From Selaginella moellendorffii (lineage: Eukaryota; Streptophyta; Lycopodiopsida; Selaginellales; Selaginellaceae), in the NCBI RefSeq assembly GCF_000143415.4, contig NW_003314297.1:1122148-1186147 (forward strand): DNA of 64,000 nt, written 5' to 3'. The position numbers and the translations under genes are program-made. Under the pieces are notes generated by a model. The model was not told the origin of the DNA and made no database searches. It saw only the letters and a list, made by a program, of their open reading frames with translations. Of this stretch, positions 54,300-64,000 are shown piece after piece; within the stretch, counting starts at the first letter, position 1; the number at the start of each line of letters is the position of its first letter.

Positions 54300-56187
54300 A
54301 TGGCTGGGAAGATCGAGGACGACTACGCGAGCAGCTTTCTCGAGCAAGCTCGCCACTGCTTGAGGGATGGGAGCTATGACCGGGCGCTGTCGCTGCTAGG
54401 ACGAGTCGAGAGGCTCCGGCCGACCATGGGTGGGATCTCTGAGCTCGCCGCGATTGCGCAAGTGTGCCAGGCAGCGAATTGGAGGTGTTCGTGTAGAATG
54501 CAGGTTCCGAGACCGAGAAATCCAGATTGGTACCGCGTGCTCAAGGTAGAAATCGACGCTCCAGTCCCATTTTTTTGACAAATCTTTTGTTGTAGGTGGA
54601 TGAGGAGGCCGATTCCATCGCGATCAAGAAGAGATATCGTCAGCTTGGTATGTTCCTTCGCTTTTTAGGCAAATAAGCAAATTGACTTTAGCGTTTTCTA
54701 GCTCTTTTATTGCATCCGGACAAGAACAAAAATGTAAAATCGGAGGAAGCGTTCAAGCTTGTCTCGGAGGTAAGTAGTGAGGAGAGAAAAACCAAACGGG
54801 AACTTACTTTTCTTTCGCAGGCATATGCCTGTCTTTCGGACAGAAGTCTGCGTAGATCATTCGACATTGAACGTTCCAAGTCTTACTGTTCCAGGTGCTA
54901 CTCACAGGAGTCCTTAAGACGTAAGACGGAGGATGCTAGCAAGTCACAGACCAATTTCCTGAAAACAGAACAGGAAAGGCTTCAGATGTTTCGGGAGAAG
55001 GCGAGAGCGAGAGTTACGTCGCTAACGCAGGATATACGAACGAGGCGATCCAGGTGGAACGCAGACTTAGAATCGGCAAGGGAGAAGTACCAGAACAAAA
55101 GAGTGGACAGGAAAAGTATGTTTTCGGAGGATCGACAAACGCGGGAGAGCGATGTGTTTCAACCGGGTTTGCAAACTGGGAGGAAGTTTCACGTTACTCC
55201 AGAGTCGGACTTGATGAGCATCTTGAGGGGCCGGAGGCCGTTCGAGCGAGAGAGGTCGCAGGTTTCTGAAAGTTTGGATGGACTTCTAAGCAGGCTCAGG
55301 AAAGACTCGAGAGAAGAATTTAGTTTTAGCAGCTACAGGGCCAAGAAGCCTCTAGCAGAGGAGGTGGACACTCCTGAAAGTTCTAGGCCACGGGAAGGAG
55401 CGGCCGCTCCATTCACAGATGGCCAATTCGGTTACTTCAGGGACAACCACGGCCAGTGTTCTGACATTACCAACAGATTCTTTTCCAAGCGTGTTTCATC
55501 ACTTGCTGAAACACTTCCCGCAAGAAAGCTCTTCAAGGAAGAGGACGAGATCGTAGAAGAAAGTCTGGAAACAGCAGCAGCAGCGTCGGATTTGAGGCGC
55601 CACACCAAGGCAGCAGAAGCAACAACGGAGACCTCGTCCCACACCGAAATTCGAAGCTCCATGGCAGCATCCTCCGAGGCAACTCCACCGCCAGCGGCAA
55701 CTCAGGCAGGAATGTGGAGCTCGAGGGGACACCACAACCTGCGAGGCAACTTGGTGAGTTTGACGTGCCTGCTAAGTATGATTCTCCTTTACTGCATCAA
55801 TCGTCAGACGTAAAAGAGTCGAGCATGGAGCAGTCTTCGAAAACTCGATTGTTCTGACCGCTCTCTCAGGTCGGAGACGAGTCCAGTGCGACGCGAACCG
55901 AGTACACCGAGAGTCTCTTTTGCTGCGGCTCCAGGAAGAGTGTCCTCAAGGAACAAAGACAGGTACCTATCGATCTTCTTCTTTCGTTATCCTTTTGTTT
56001 GTTGTTTGGTTTCAAGCTCACAGTCCTAGTTTGTAATGTCTAGAAATCGGAAGAACTGCTGAAGACTCTAGAACGACTCCGTCAAGAGGCCAAGAGCGTG
56101 GCTGCGACACTGGACAAGCTGAAACGAAAGGTCGATTCTCACCCGGGTCCTGGCGAGGAGGCTCTTAGATCACCAATCGTGGTATGA
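54300..56187 (+). CDS. J-domain co-chaperone with long charged coiled region
   Basis: Six exons (54300-54545, 54596-54647, 54702-54769, 54821-55753, 55870-55962, 56044-56187) give 511 residues. An N-terminal helical segment (about 1-65) resembles the start of plant J proteins that follow a TPR-like hairpin. The J domain (about 76-135) has DWYRVLK, IKKRYRQLALLLHPDKNK (HPD intact) and AYACLSD. The HPD tripeptide is what stimulates Hsp70 ATPase. The remaining 370 residues are highly charged (Arg/Glu/Ser), partly coiled coil, ending in a KTLERLRQEAKSV helix; no zinc finger. Without the fifth intron the frame ends at 55813 in a short hydrophobic tail. This would be an alternative isoform with a membrane-anchor-like C-terminus. 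Confidence 0.85.
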
Positions 56188-56336
56188 TCTTGTCTACAAA
56201 GTCTTTTGCTTTTTTGAAACAAATAACCATATAGCTAAACTTTTGGTAATCTCATTTCCATTCTTTGTGACATGAATGAGTTTTTTTGAGTTTACTTCTT
56301 TCCTCTTCTGTTTTGTATTTCATACAAATGAAGTTA

Positions 56337-57608
56337 CTAGATTCCCAACAGCGTGTAAGTTCCTGGCAAGAACTTTTGCAGGAAGCTGGACGTTGGATGA
56401 ATGGCATCGAAGAAAATGAAAGGCGACGCATTGGAGCACGTCCCAGACGAGAATTTATTGCATCCATCGCCAATCTCCGTGTAGCCAGATCCACAGCAGC
56501 CTCTGTCAACTACCTTCAAACCTTGAAATCACCAAAGATGTTATGTGATACTTTGCCTTTAGAAACAACTTACCGTATTTTTTAGGGTTTTTCACGGCAT
56601 CATAGGTAAGGGTGTAAGCATCAAGGGTGAGGTAGAACTTTGAACCGGCCAGTGTGCTTTGGAGATTCTGGATCATTGCCTGGAGCGCGAGATTGAAAGC
56701 GTACACCAGTTGATTCGTGGCCTCGTTACATTTCTTTCTGCAAGGTGGATTTGGAGATGCTCCACACCGGAGAGTGATGGCGATTGGAGTGCAGCCGAGA
56801 GGCCCAATTGCAAACACGAAGAAGTTTCGAGCGCCAAGCTGGTAGGCAGCCTAGAAAAATGGGTACGGAATTAGACAAAATGTTCACGCATCCATATACC
56901 TGGAGCAGCTTCCTGTACGTGTTTACGAGCAGCTGCCGGTACTGCGCATCGCTAAGGCCAGCGGCTTCCATCTCGTCAGAGAAATCGTTGGATCCAACGC
57001 TAAAGATGAAGAGGGCCCTGGAGATGGTCGAATTGGCCTGGGTGCCTCCCACACAATTTCGGAGGTTCCGGATGTAAGTTTGGAGCCAGCCCAGCTGAAC
57101 AGACATGGTGTACGGTGTCTGTGATCAAGGAAGATGCACAAGTTAAAATTACATGAAACAAGCAGGAAAGCCTAAGAAATATGTGCTTACAAGAATCAAA
57201 GAATTTGAATCAATGATCCCGGCACCTCCAGATGCTAAGTTGGTGCCGCGAGCAAGATTTGTACATGTTGATGCTGGATCAAGGTAAGCCAGGGGGGGCT
57301 GATAACCCTGTCTCGAGGCTAAACAAACGTCTGTACTACCGAGATTATATTGCGGAGAATATACCTATAAAGTCTGGAAGTGTGTATCCATCAGCATACC
57401 GGCCAGTTGGAATTCCATTGTTGATGAGCCTCCCAAATGGCAAGTGATTTGCTCTTGCGATGGTGAAGGGGATTGTGAAATTGTTATTGTTGCCGTAGTC
57501 GACAATGGAATCACCAAGGATTATAATGGCGGGGAACTTTTGTGCGGAGGTTTGGATCACGGCAAACAGCACTAGAAGCACAACGAAATAGCTCAAAACT
57601 TTCTTCAT
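56337..57608 (-). CDS. GDSL esterase/lipase 1
   Basis: Five exons (57365-57608, 57191-57318, 56900-57118, 56574-56850, 56337-56521) give 350 residues, typical for plant GDSL enzymes. A signal peptide (about 22 residues) is followed by block I with the nucleophile Ser (ILGDSIVDYGNNNN). Next come the block II Gly region, block III GSND, and block V DAIHPTS with the catalytic Asp and His. These are secreted esterases acting on cuticle or wall lipids; the substrate is not known. It is the diverged twin of the next gene: it lacks three residues around SDEMEAAG relative to the SYKNLNPAVAG version. First of three tandem minus-strand copies. Confidence 0.92.
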
Positions 57609-57927
57609 TCTCTGCTAGTGCTAGATAAGTTGTGATGAGTTTTCTGGTGATTAATAGGATCTGTAATCATTGGTGATTACCAAACAGAAATTGGTGGGTA
57701 AGCCTTGACTTTGGGGTCTCCATATTTGATGCCGCGTGCGGAAATCATGAAAGCAGCTAAAAAGTCTCTTTTATTTTAATGTGTAAAACTGCTTGTTTCC
57801 TTCGTGTCACAAGAGGTATATGGTCACAAATTTAAACATCCTTTTAGCAGAATTTGCTAAGTTTTATTTATTTAATTATTTCTATATTTATTTAATGAAT
57901 ATACAATATGCTAAAATATTCCACTAC
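57609..57927. other. Spacer between GDSL genes 1 and 2
   Basis: Promoter of GDSL 1 and 3' flank of GDSL 2. The segment about 57609-57720 resembles the promoter at 59236-59400, as expected for a tandem duplication including upstream DNA. Confidence 0.6.
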
Positions 57928-59235
57928 TTAGATTCCCAGGAGTGTGTAAGTTCCTGGTGAGAGCTTCTGTGTGAAGCTGGACGTTGGATGAATGGCATCG
58001 AAGAAAATGAAAGGCGACGCATTGGAGCATGTCCCGAACGAGAATCTATTGCATCCATCGCCAATCTCCGTGTAGCCAAATCCACAGCAACCTCTATCAA
58101 CTACCCCCAAACCTTGAAACCACCAAAGATGTTGATAATGTCGTGTGATACTTTGCCTTTAGAAACAACTTACCGTATTTTGCAGGGTTCTTCACGGCAT
58201 CATAGGTAACGTTATAAGCATCAACGGTGAAGTAGAACTTTGAACCGGCCAGTGTGCTTTGGAGATTCTGAATCATTGCCTGGAGCGCGAGATTGAAAGC
58301 GTACACCACTTGATTCGTGGCCTCGTTACAGTTCCTTCTGCAAAATGGATTTGGAAATGCTCCACACTGGAGAGTGATGGAGATTGGAGTGCAGCCGAGT
58401 GGCCCAAGTGCAAACACGAAGAAGTTTCGAGCACCAAGCTGGTAGGCAGCCTAGAAAAATGGGTACGAAATTAGACAAAATGTTCACGCGTCCGTACGCA
58501 TAGACATATACCTGGAGCAAGTTCCTGTACGTGTTTACGAGCAGCTGCCGGTACTGCGCATCGCTAAGGCCAGCGACAGCCGGGTTGAGATTCTTGTAAG
58601 AGAAATCATTGGATCCAACGCTAAAGATGAAGAGGGCCCTGGAGATGGTCGAATTGGCCTGGGTGCCTCCCACACAATTTCGGAGGTTCCGGATGTAAGT
58701 TTGGAGCCAGCCCAGCTGAACAGACATGGTGTACGGTGTCTGTGATCAAGGAAGATACACAAGTTAAAATTATATGAAACAAGCAGGAAAGCCTAAGAAA
58801 TATGTGCTTACAAGAATCAAAGAATTTGAATCAATGATCCCGGCACCTCCAGATGCTAAGTTGGCACCGCGAACAAGATTTGTACATGTTGAAGCTGGAT
58901 CAAGGTAAGCCAGGGGAGGCTGATAACCCTGTCTCAAGGCTAAGTAAACGTTTGTTATTGATACTACCGAGATTATATTGTGGAGATATACCTATAAAGT
59001 CTGGAAGTGTGTATCCATCAGCATACCGGCCGGTTGGAACTCCATTGTTGATGAGCCTCCCATATGGCGAGTGGTTTGCTCTTGCGATGGTGAAGGGGAT
59101 TGTGAAATTGTTATTGTTGCCGTAGTCGACGATGGAATCACCAAGGATTATAATGGCGGGGAACTTTTGCGCGGAGGTTTGGATCACGGCAAACAGCACT
59201 AGAAGCGCAACGAAATAGCTCAAAACTTTCTTCAT
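57928..59235 (-). CDS. GDSL esterase/lipase 2
   Basis: Five exons (58992-59235, 58812-58939, 58512-58739, 58174-58450, 57928-58112) give 353 residues. Same motifs and same intron positions as GDSL 1, with GDSIVDYGNNNN, GSND and DAIHPTS intact. Introns and promoter are also very similar between the two, so the duplication is recent. Confidence 0.92.
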
Positions 59236-59645
59236 TCTCTGCTAGTGCTAGATTGAGGATTCAGCTGCAGCTAGTTGTGATGAGTTTTGTGGTGTTTAAT
59301 AGGGCCTATAATCACTTGGTGATTACCAAACAGAAATTGGTGGAAGATAAGCGTTGATTTTGGGGTCTCCATATTTGAAGGAAAGGGGGTGCCGCGTGCG
59401 GAAAGAGTGGCTTTGGTCGCTAAATGTATAGCTGCTTGTTTCCTTCGTATAGCAAGAGGTATATGGTACAACTTATATCGAAGAAGTCAAAGTTACCAAA
59501 CATTATTTCAGAAACGAACTTTCTACCGAAGAGAATTTTATGAAGTTGTATTTAATTAACTATATTTAATTATTTCTTCAATGTATGCTAGAATATTCTA
59601 GTATACTTATTTTTAAAGTACAAGACAAAACTACATGTCCACTAG
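59236..59645. other. Spacer between GDSL genes 2 and 3
   Basis: Contains the GDSL 2 promoter and a near-palindrome at 59583-59606 (GTATGCTAGAAT/ATTCTAGTATAC, one mismatched pair). No gene. Confidence 0.6.
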
Positions 59646-60933
59646 TCAGATTCCTAGGAGTGTGTATGTTCCTGGTGCCAGCTTCTGTGTGAAGCTGGAC
59701 GTCGGATGAATGGCGTCAAAGAAAATATAAGGTGACGCATTCGAGCACGTCCCAAAAGAGTACACGTTGCATCCATCGCCAATCTCTGTGTAGCCTAAGC
59801 CGCAGCAACCTCTGTCAACCACGCTCAAACCTACACACAACAAGCAAGATTTAGTAATCAACCAGAAACATCAGACAAATGCCCACCATATTTTCCTGGG
59901 TTTTTCACAGCATCATAGGTAACGTTATAAGCAGCAAGACTGTAGTAGAAGGTGGAGCCGGCCAGAGTGCTCTGGAGATTCTGGAGCATTGCCTGGAGCG
60001 CTAGATCGAAAGCGTAAACCAGCTGATTTGTGGTCTCGTTGCAATTGTTTCTGCAAGCTGAAGGATATGGTCCGCACTGGAGAGTGAGGGTGATTGGAGT
60101 GCAGCCGAGTGGACCAAGAGAGAACACAAAGAAGTTTCGAGCACCAAGGTTGTAGGCAGTCTGATAAGTTCATGCGGAATTAGACAATGCTCCCGGAGTT
60201 CACAGGGGACTGTAGACTCATGTACCTGGAGTTCGCTCCTGTACGTGTCTATGAGCAGCTGCCGGTACTGGGCGTCGCTTAGGCCAGAGACTGCCGGGTT
60301 GAAGCTTTTGTAGGAGAAATCGTTGGATCCGACGCTAAAGATGTAGAGTGCGTTGGAGATGATGGAGTTGGCCTGGGTGTTTCCCACACAGTTTTTGAGG
60401 GTTTGGATGTATGTTTGTAGCCAACCAAGCTGAACAGTCATGGTGTACGGTGTCTAGAAGAAATAAAGCCATTAGACGAAGATAAACTGAAATTCATTGT
60501 CAATTGTCTCACGAGAATCAAAGAGTTTGTGTCGATTATTGCGGCACCTCCGGACGCCAAGTTTGAGCCTCGAAGAAGATTTGTACATGTCGAAGCTGGA
60601 TCGAGATATGCCAAGGGAGGCTGATAACCTTGTCTCAAAGCTGGGGAACAAACAAATCCATAGGATTATAACATAGAACAAGATCTAAAACTTGAGAACT
60701 CTACCTATGAAGTCTGGGAGTGTGTAGCCATCCGCATATCGGCCCGTGGGAACCCCATTGTTGATGAGCCTTCCATACGGTGAATGGTTTGCCCTTGCAA
60801 TCGTGAAAGGAATCGCGAAGTTGTTGTTATTGCCATAATCCACGACTGAATCGCCAAAGATAATCAGTGCCGGGAACTTTTGTGCAATGATCTGGGTGGC
60901 CAGGAGCAAAACCATAAACAGATACTTCTTCAT
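59646..60933 (-). CDS. GDSL esterase/lipase 3
   Basis: Five exons (60705-60933, 60513-60640, 60226-60453, 59887-60160, 59646-59830) give 347 residues. Catalytic blocks are intact (IFGDSVVDYGNNNN, GSND, DAIHPTS). It is more diverged from GDSL 1 and 2 than they are from each other, so it is probably the older member. Intron positions and phases are identical. Confidence 0.92.
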
Positions 60934-61195
60934 CGTTTAAAAACTAACTCTTCAATATCAAGACTTGATTGATATATTTCTCGCCCAAATCGATCTCTGC
61001 CTTCGCGTTTTATGCTCAATTCGAGACGTCCACGCAATTCCCAAAACCATATCAAATTTCTTGGCGATTTACCAAACAGCACCACACCACACGTGGAAGA
61101 AAGATAGCTTGGACTTTTGGTGTAGAAACTTTTCGAAGATTGTTGCGCGGGCTCTTATCAGCCGTCGGATGGAGTAATTCAAACAGGGGCGTTGG
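60934..61195. promoter_or_regulatory. Divergent promoter, GDSL 3 and ELP6
   Basis: 262 bp between divergent starts. A telo-box-like TAGGTTTAGGGTTTA lies just after the first ELP6 ATG, suggesting the real ELP6 leader extends to about 61222. Confidence 0.55.
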
Positions 61196-62201
61196 ATGGT
61201 GCTAGGTTTAGGGTTTATCGCGATGGTGCTCGAAGGGATTGTCGAGCAGGGCGCCGGTGGGGTACTGATCAAGGACAGTGTCGCTGCGTCTGGTGGATTT
61301 GTACTCCACTGGCTCCTGAAAGCTCTTGTTGCCCGAGCGGCTGCTTCTAGCGATGGATCCAGAGTGGTTTTTGTGGCGCTCGGTGCTCCATTTCCTCACT
61401 ACGCGAGGATTGCAAGGAAACAAGTAGGTTTTCTTGGGAAATGTAGAGATTTCTTTGCGAATGGTTCGTTACAGGGATGTAATCTCGTTTCATGTATGGA
61501 GAAGGGCCAGTTAGCGTTTATCGATCTATTCTCTGATCCTGGCACTTGGAAGTACTCTTGCACAGCTCGTAAGTTATAGTTTTTTTTGTCAGTCCATTTT
61601 ATCTCTTTTGATTCCTTCAGCGCAAGATGGCGAGAATCCTCTTTTCTTGCTGTTCAAACGGATCAAGGAAGCTGTCAAACATACATCGGGCATGATATAC
61701 ATTTTCATCGATGATGTAGCTCTGCTGGAAGTGATCGTCCAAGGTTCCAGAAATCGCGTTCTAGATTTTCTACATTACTGTCGAGCACTAGCGTGTGGAA
61801 AGCAAAAGGTTCTTTTTCCGTGCAATTGTAGGCATTACCTTTCTTCTTTTCTCTCTCGTTCTTTCAGGGATGTTCCGTCGTGATGTTGCTACACGAGGAC
61901 ATCTATGCCGAGGATGAATCGTTGGCATTCGTGCTGGAGCTGGAGCATAGTTCCAACGTCACAGTTCGCGTGGAGCCTTTAAGCACCGGGCATTCATCCG
62001 ACGTTCATGGCCAGGTCTCTCTCGCTTTCTTTTCTTTTCATTTCGTGTAGGGAAGTTTCATGATCCAGTGCGTGTGCTTTGCAGATTACCGTGGAGTATC
62101 GAGATGTTTTCTCGACCGAGCAAGCGAACGTCCGGAGACACTTCAGAGTGGCCGAAAGCACTGTCGACTTTTTCTCCCCGGGAGACCATCTGAAGATTTG
62201 A
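61196..62201 (+). CDS. ELP6: Elongator complex protein 6
   Basis: Five exons (61196-61423, 61475-61568, 61621-61808, 61868-62014, 62085-62201) give 257 residues, close to the usual plant length. ELP6 with ELP4 and ELP5 forms the RecA-like hexameric ring of Elongator, needed for tRNA wobble-uridine modification. Seen: the VLIKDSVAASGGFVLHWLLK start of the RecA-like fold. Also seen are the HYARIARKQGCNL region, an MIYIFIDDVALLE strand, and the SVVMLLHEDIY block. As in other ELP6 proteins there is no Walker A loop. The ATG at 61223 is an alternative and perhaps likelier start. Confidence 0.88.
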
Positions 62202-62339
62202 AACTCTTTACCTGCGTAGAGTTAAGTTTCGTTTCTTATTCCCATGTAAACTTGTTTTGCCTCTCGAAGCGTTCGTTCCTTCCCCCGGCGACTGGGCTAG
62301 CGCTTTGGTCCTTGACCACATTCACTTGTTCCTTCCAGG

Positions 62340-63367
62340 TTAACTTGAAAAGCGAGAAACATTCTACCAGCGATAAGGGAGCCGTTGGATGGTACGATTC
62401 CTAGACTTGAATATCTGCTGCATAGTGTCTGTTTATGCCATGCATTGTGATTACAGTCCAAGCGCTCCAGGCATCTTAGCCACCTTTGAGTTTGTCGTTA
62501 GCCATAAATTTTCCCCAAGATCCCAACGTTTGTTTTATACTCCCAGAAAGATTGCCTGTCCTGACACACGAGCTCATGCTTGCAGGAGGCGACAATGGAT
62601 CAAACAAGCAACGAGTTTATTCTTTTTCCCTTCCAGTTGGAGCGTAGAGTTTCTCCGACGTCAACATCTTTGCTGAACCGGGCTTGCATCTGTACCAGGT
62701 AAATTTTCTAGCTTTTCCTCGCAGGTCCTTCTAAAACTCGCATTGTCGTGCTTTACAGGTAAGCTGTTTGTTTGTGTACCCGATACTTAAAGCGAGTGAA
62801 CAGATGAAAGCTTCGGGATGGACCGGATTCGTCATGAGTACGTCAGTTGGATGCTCGAGAGTGGACTGGCTTTGCTGGTGAGTGGTGCATCACAACACAC
62901 ACCAAAAAAAAAGAAGTAAAGCTGCTATCGCGAGGCAGTACTTTGATGCAGATTCCCGTTCGTGGTGGTGGTCTACCTATGTAAACAAAGCCACTTTCGT
63001 CGGGCTGCGAGGTAAGAAGTCGCAATTTGTACATAGTTTTATGCCTTCCTGTCCTTCTTTTGGGCCTGACGCGCTGAGCTTTGCTTGAGCCGTTCTCAAA
63101 CGTTTTCGTTTTCTCTTTATCCCGCAGTTTGGAGGCAATGGAGGAGGCTACAGTGATGTTTGCCGGTTGTCTTCTGAATGTCCGAAGAAATTCTACTCTG
63201 CAAATCACACCGGAGAAGGTCATACGATATGGAGATGGCTCGGTAAGTGTGATCTCCTTTCATTCTACCTATTTTATCTCCTTTACTTGGACTCTAATAT
63301 AATCAACCGTACGTTGTTCTTACAGGAGTGGAACAGCGATGTGGGGTATGATAATGAAAAGCTGTGA
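62340..63367 (+). CDS. Unidentified gene-like region, exons uncertain
   Basis: Several plus-strand segments have exon-like borders: about 62340-62392, 62586-62699, 62760-62877, 62951-63011, 63127-63243 and 63327-63367 (ending in TGA). In the fifth, one frame is Gly-rich with spaced Cys (FGGNGGGYSDVC) and another reads on into the last exon. The frames cannot be joined with confidence and a stop lies in the second segment. It could be a real gene misread by me, a pseudogene, or the long 3' flank of ELP6. No family recognised. Confidence 0.3.
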
Positions 63368-63848
63368 TGCGATGCGAGACGTTCAGTTCTCGAGTCTCCA
63401 TCGAACGACTGTGGGTAACATGTTATGATTGCAATTAGCAAGCATCGCCATTGTGAAAGTTATGGAGCTTATGATGTTTTCTCTCCAGATCTAAATGCCG
63501 AACTACTTGAGCTTGCCAACAAAAGATGGAAAGGAAGAAAAACCAGAAGGAAGGAAAGGTAGTTTCTTCTGGTTTCATAGCCAGCAGAGTTTGGCCGATT
63601 TACAGGGCGTCCGTATTGACAATTTTGTCTATGTTCGTCACCGACGCTCACAGACAGCTTGCCAAACTTTGTACCAAATATTCCAAAGGTCAAGATTGGC
63701 CACCGGCGAGCTGATTAAGCGAAAGAAAGAAAAAAAAAAATCACGCCGCTACGGAACAAAGGATCCTTTCAAATCGAAAAGGCCTTGTACGGTATGACAA
63801 GCCACAAGAACAAGAGATGTTAACGCGCGGTAAAATAATTCCACTTAC

Positions 63849-63949
63849 CGACGTGCGTGCCGGGTTTTTGCCTGGATCCTTCTTCTCACACGGAAGAGAA
63901 GATTTTTGTTACCCCTGGGGAAAGGGGGAAAATCTCTCCATTTGCCCAT
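63849..63949 (-). CDS. Possible first exon of a minus-strand gene at the right edge
   Basis: ATG at 63949, open for 33 codons, rich in Arg/Lys/Phe (targeting-peptide-like), ending at a CG|GTAAGTGG donor in phase 2. A strong acceptor (long T-run then AATCAG) lies about 140 bp further on at about 63713. The next frame closes after about 23 codons unless another intron follows. Weak evidence. Confidence 0.3.
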
Positions 63950-64000
63950 TTTTCGGTCGAGGGAGCGGAGCTTTTTTGCTCCTCGATTTCTTGCTCAGTG

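Noticed and set aside
63469-63693. Minus-strand 74-codon gene near the right edge
   Set aside because: No motif; the better acceptor at about 63713 suggests a different frame, itself only weakly supported.

Overview
The window looks like plant nuclear DNA, most likely a lycophyte of the Selaginella type. The evidence is very short GT-AG introns (about 45-60 bp in nearly every gene), tight spacing of GC-richer genes, and plant-only families (PSB27, PLS-type PPR, GDSL esterases, a HOTHEAD-like GMC oxidoreductase). The species is inferred; nothing in the window names it.

Layout. 1-1 kb: first coding exon of a sorting nexin 2-like gene running off the left edge. 1-24 kb: AT-rich, transposon-dominated DNA. 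A decayed Ty3/gypsy-like sequence forms a broken inverted repeat (about 2.4-4.47 kb plus 18.36-18.61 kb, against 18.68-20.26 kb). Its left arm is interrupted by a young three-LTR chromovirus array (4472-18355, target duplication CCAAC). The array holds two internal regions: copy A (nonsense mutation and frameshift) and copy B (apparently intact). 24-34 kb: decayed gene-like and transposon-like DNA, a 100-N gap, two relic LTRs of the same family and a tRNA-like inverted repeat. 33.8-64 kb: gene-rich. In order: a small secreted barrel-like protein, a NUMOD3-repeat protein, a proline-rich membrane/TPR protein, a GMC oxidoreductase, a dirigent pseudogene, TFIIIB subunit BDP1, a PPR protein, PSB27, a protein of unknown function, an F-box/LRR protein, MRE11, a J-domain protein, three tandem GDSL esterases, Elongator subunit ELP6, and two unidentified gene-like stretches at the right end.

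Main discovery candidate. In both chromovirus copies the pol gene is broken by two sequences of 47 and 52 bp with host-like splice sites. Removing the first restores the integrase active site with exactly 35 residues between the second Asp and the Glu. Removing the second joins the integrase C-terminus and chromodomain. If either is retained, translation stops within a few codons. Unspliced RNA would therefore give Gag, protease, RT and RNase H with an integrase lacking its catalytic Glu, and only spliced RNA would give a complete, chromatin-targeting integrase. A tRNA-like cloverleaf lies in the 3' leader of the same elements, upstream of the 3' LTR.

Gene models were built by hand from reading frames and splice sites; exon phases were checked for every multi-exon gene given exon coordinates. 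No database search was possible.
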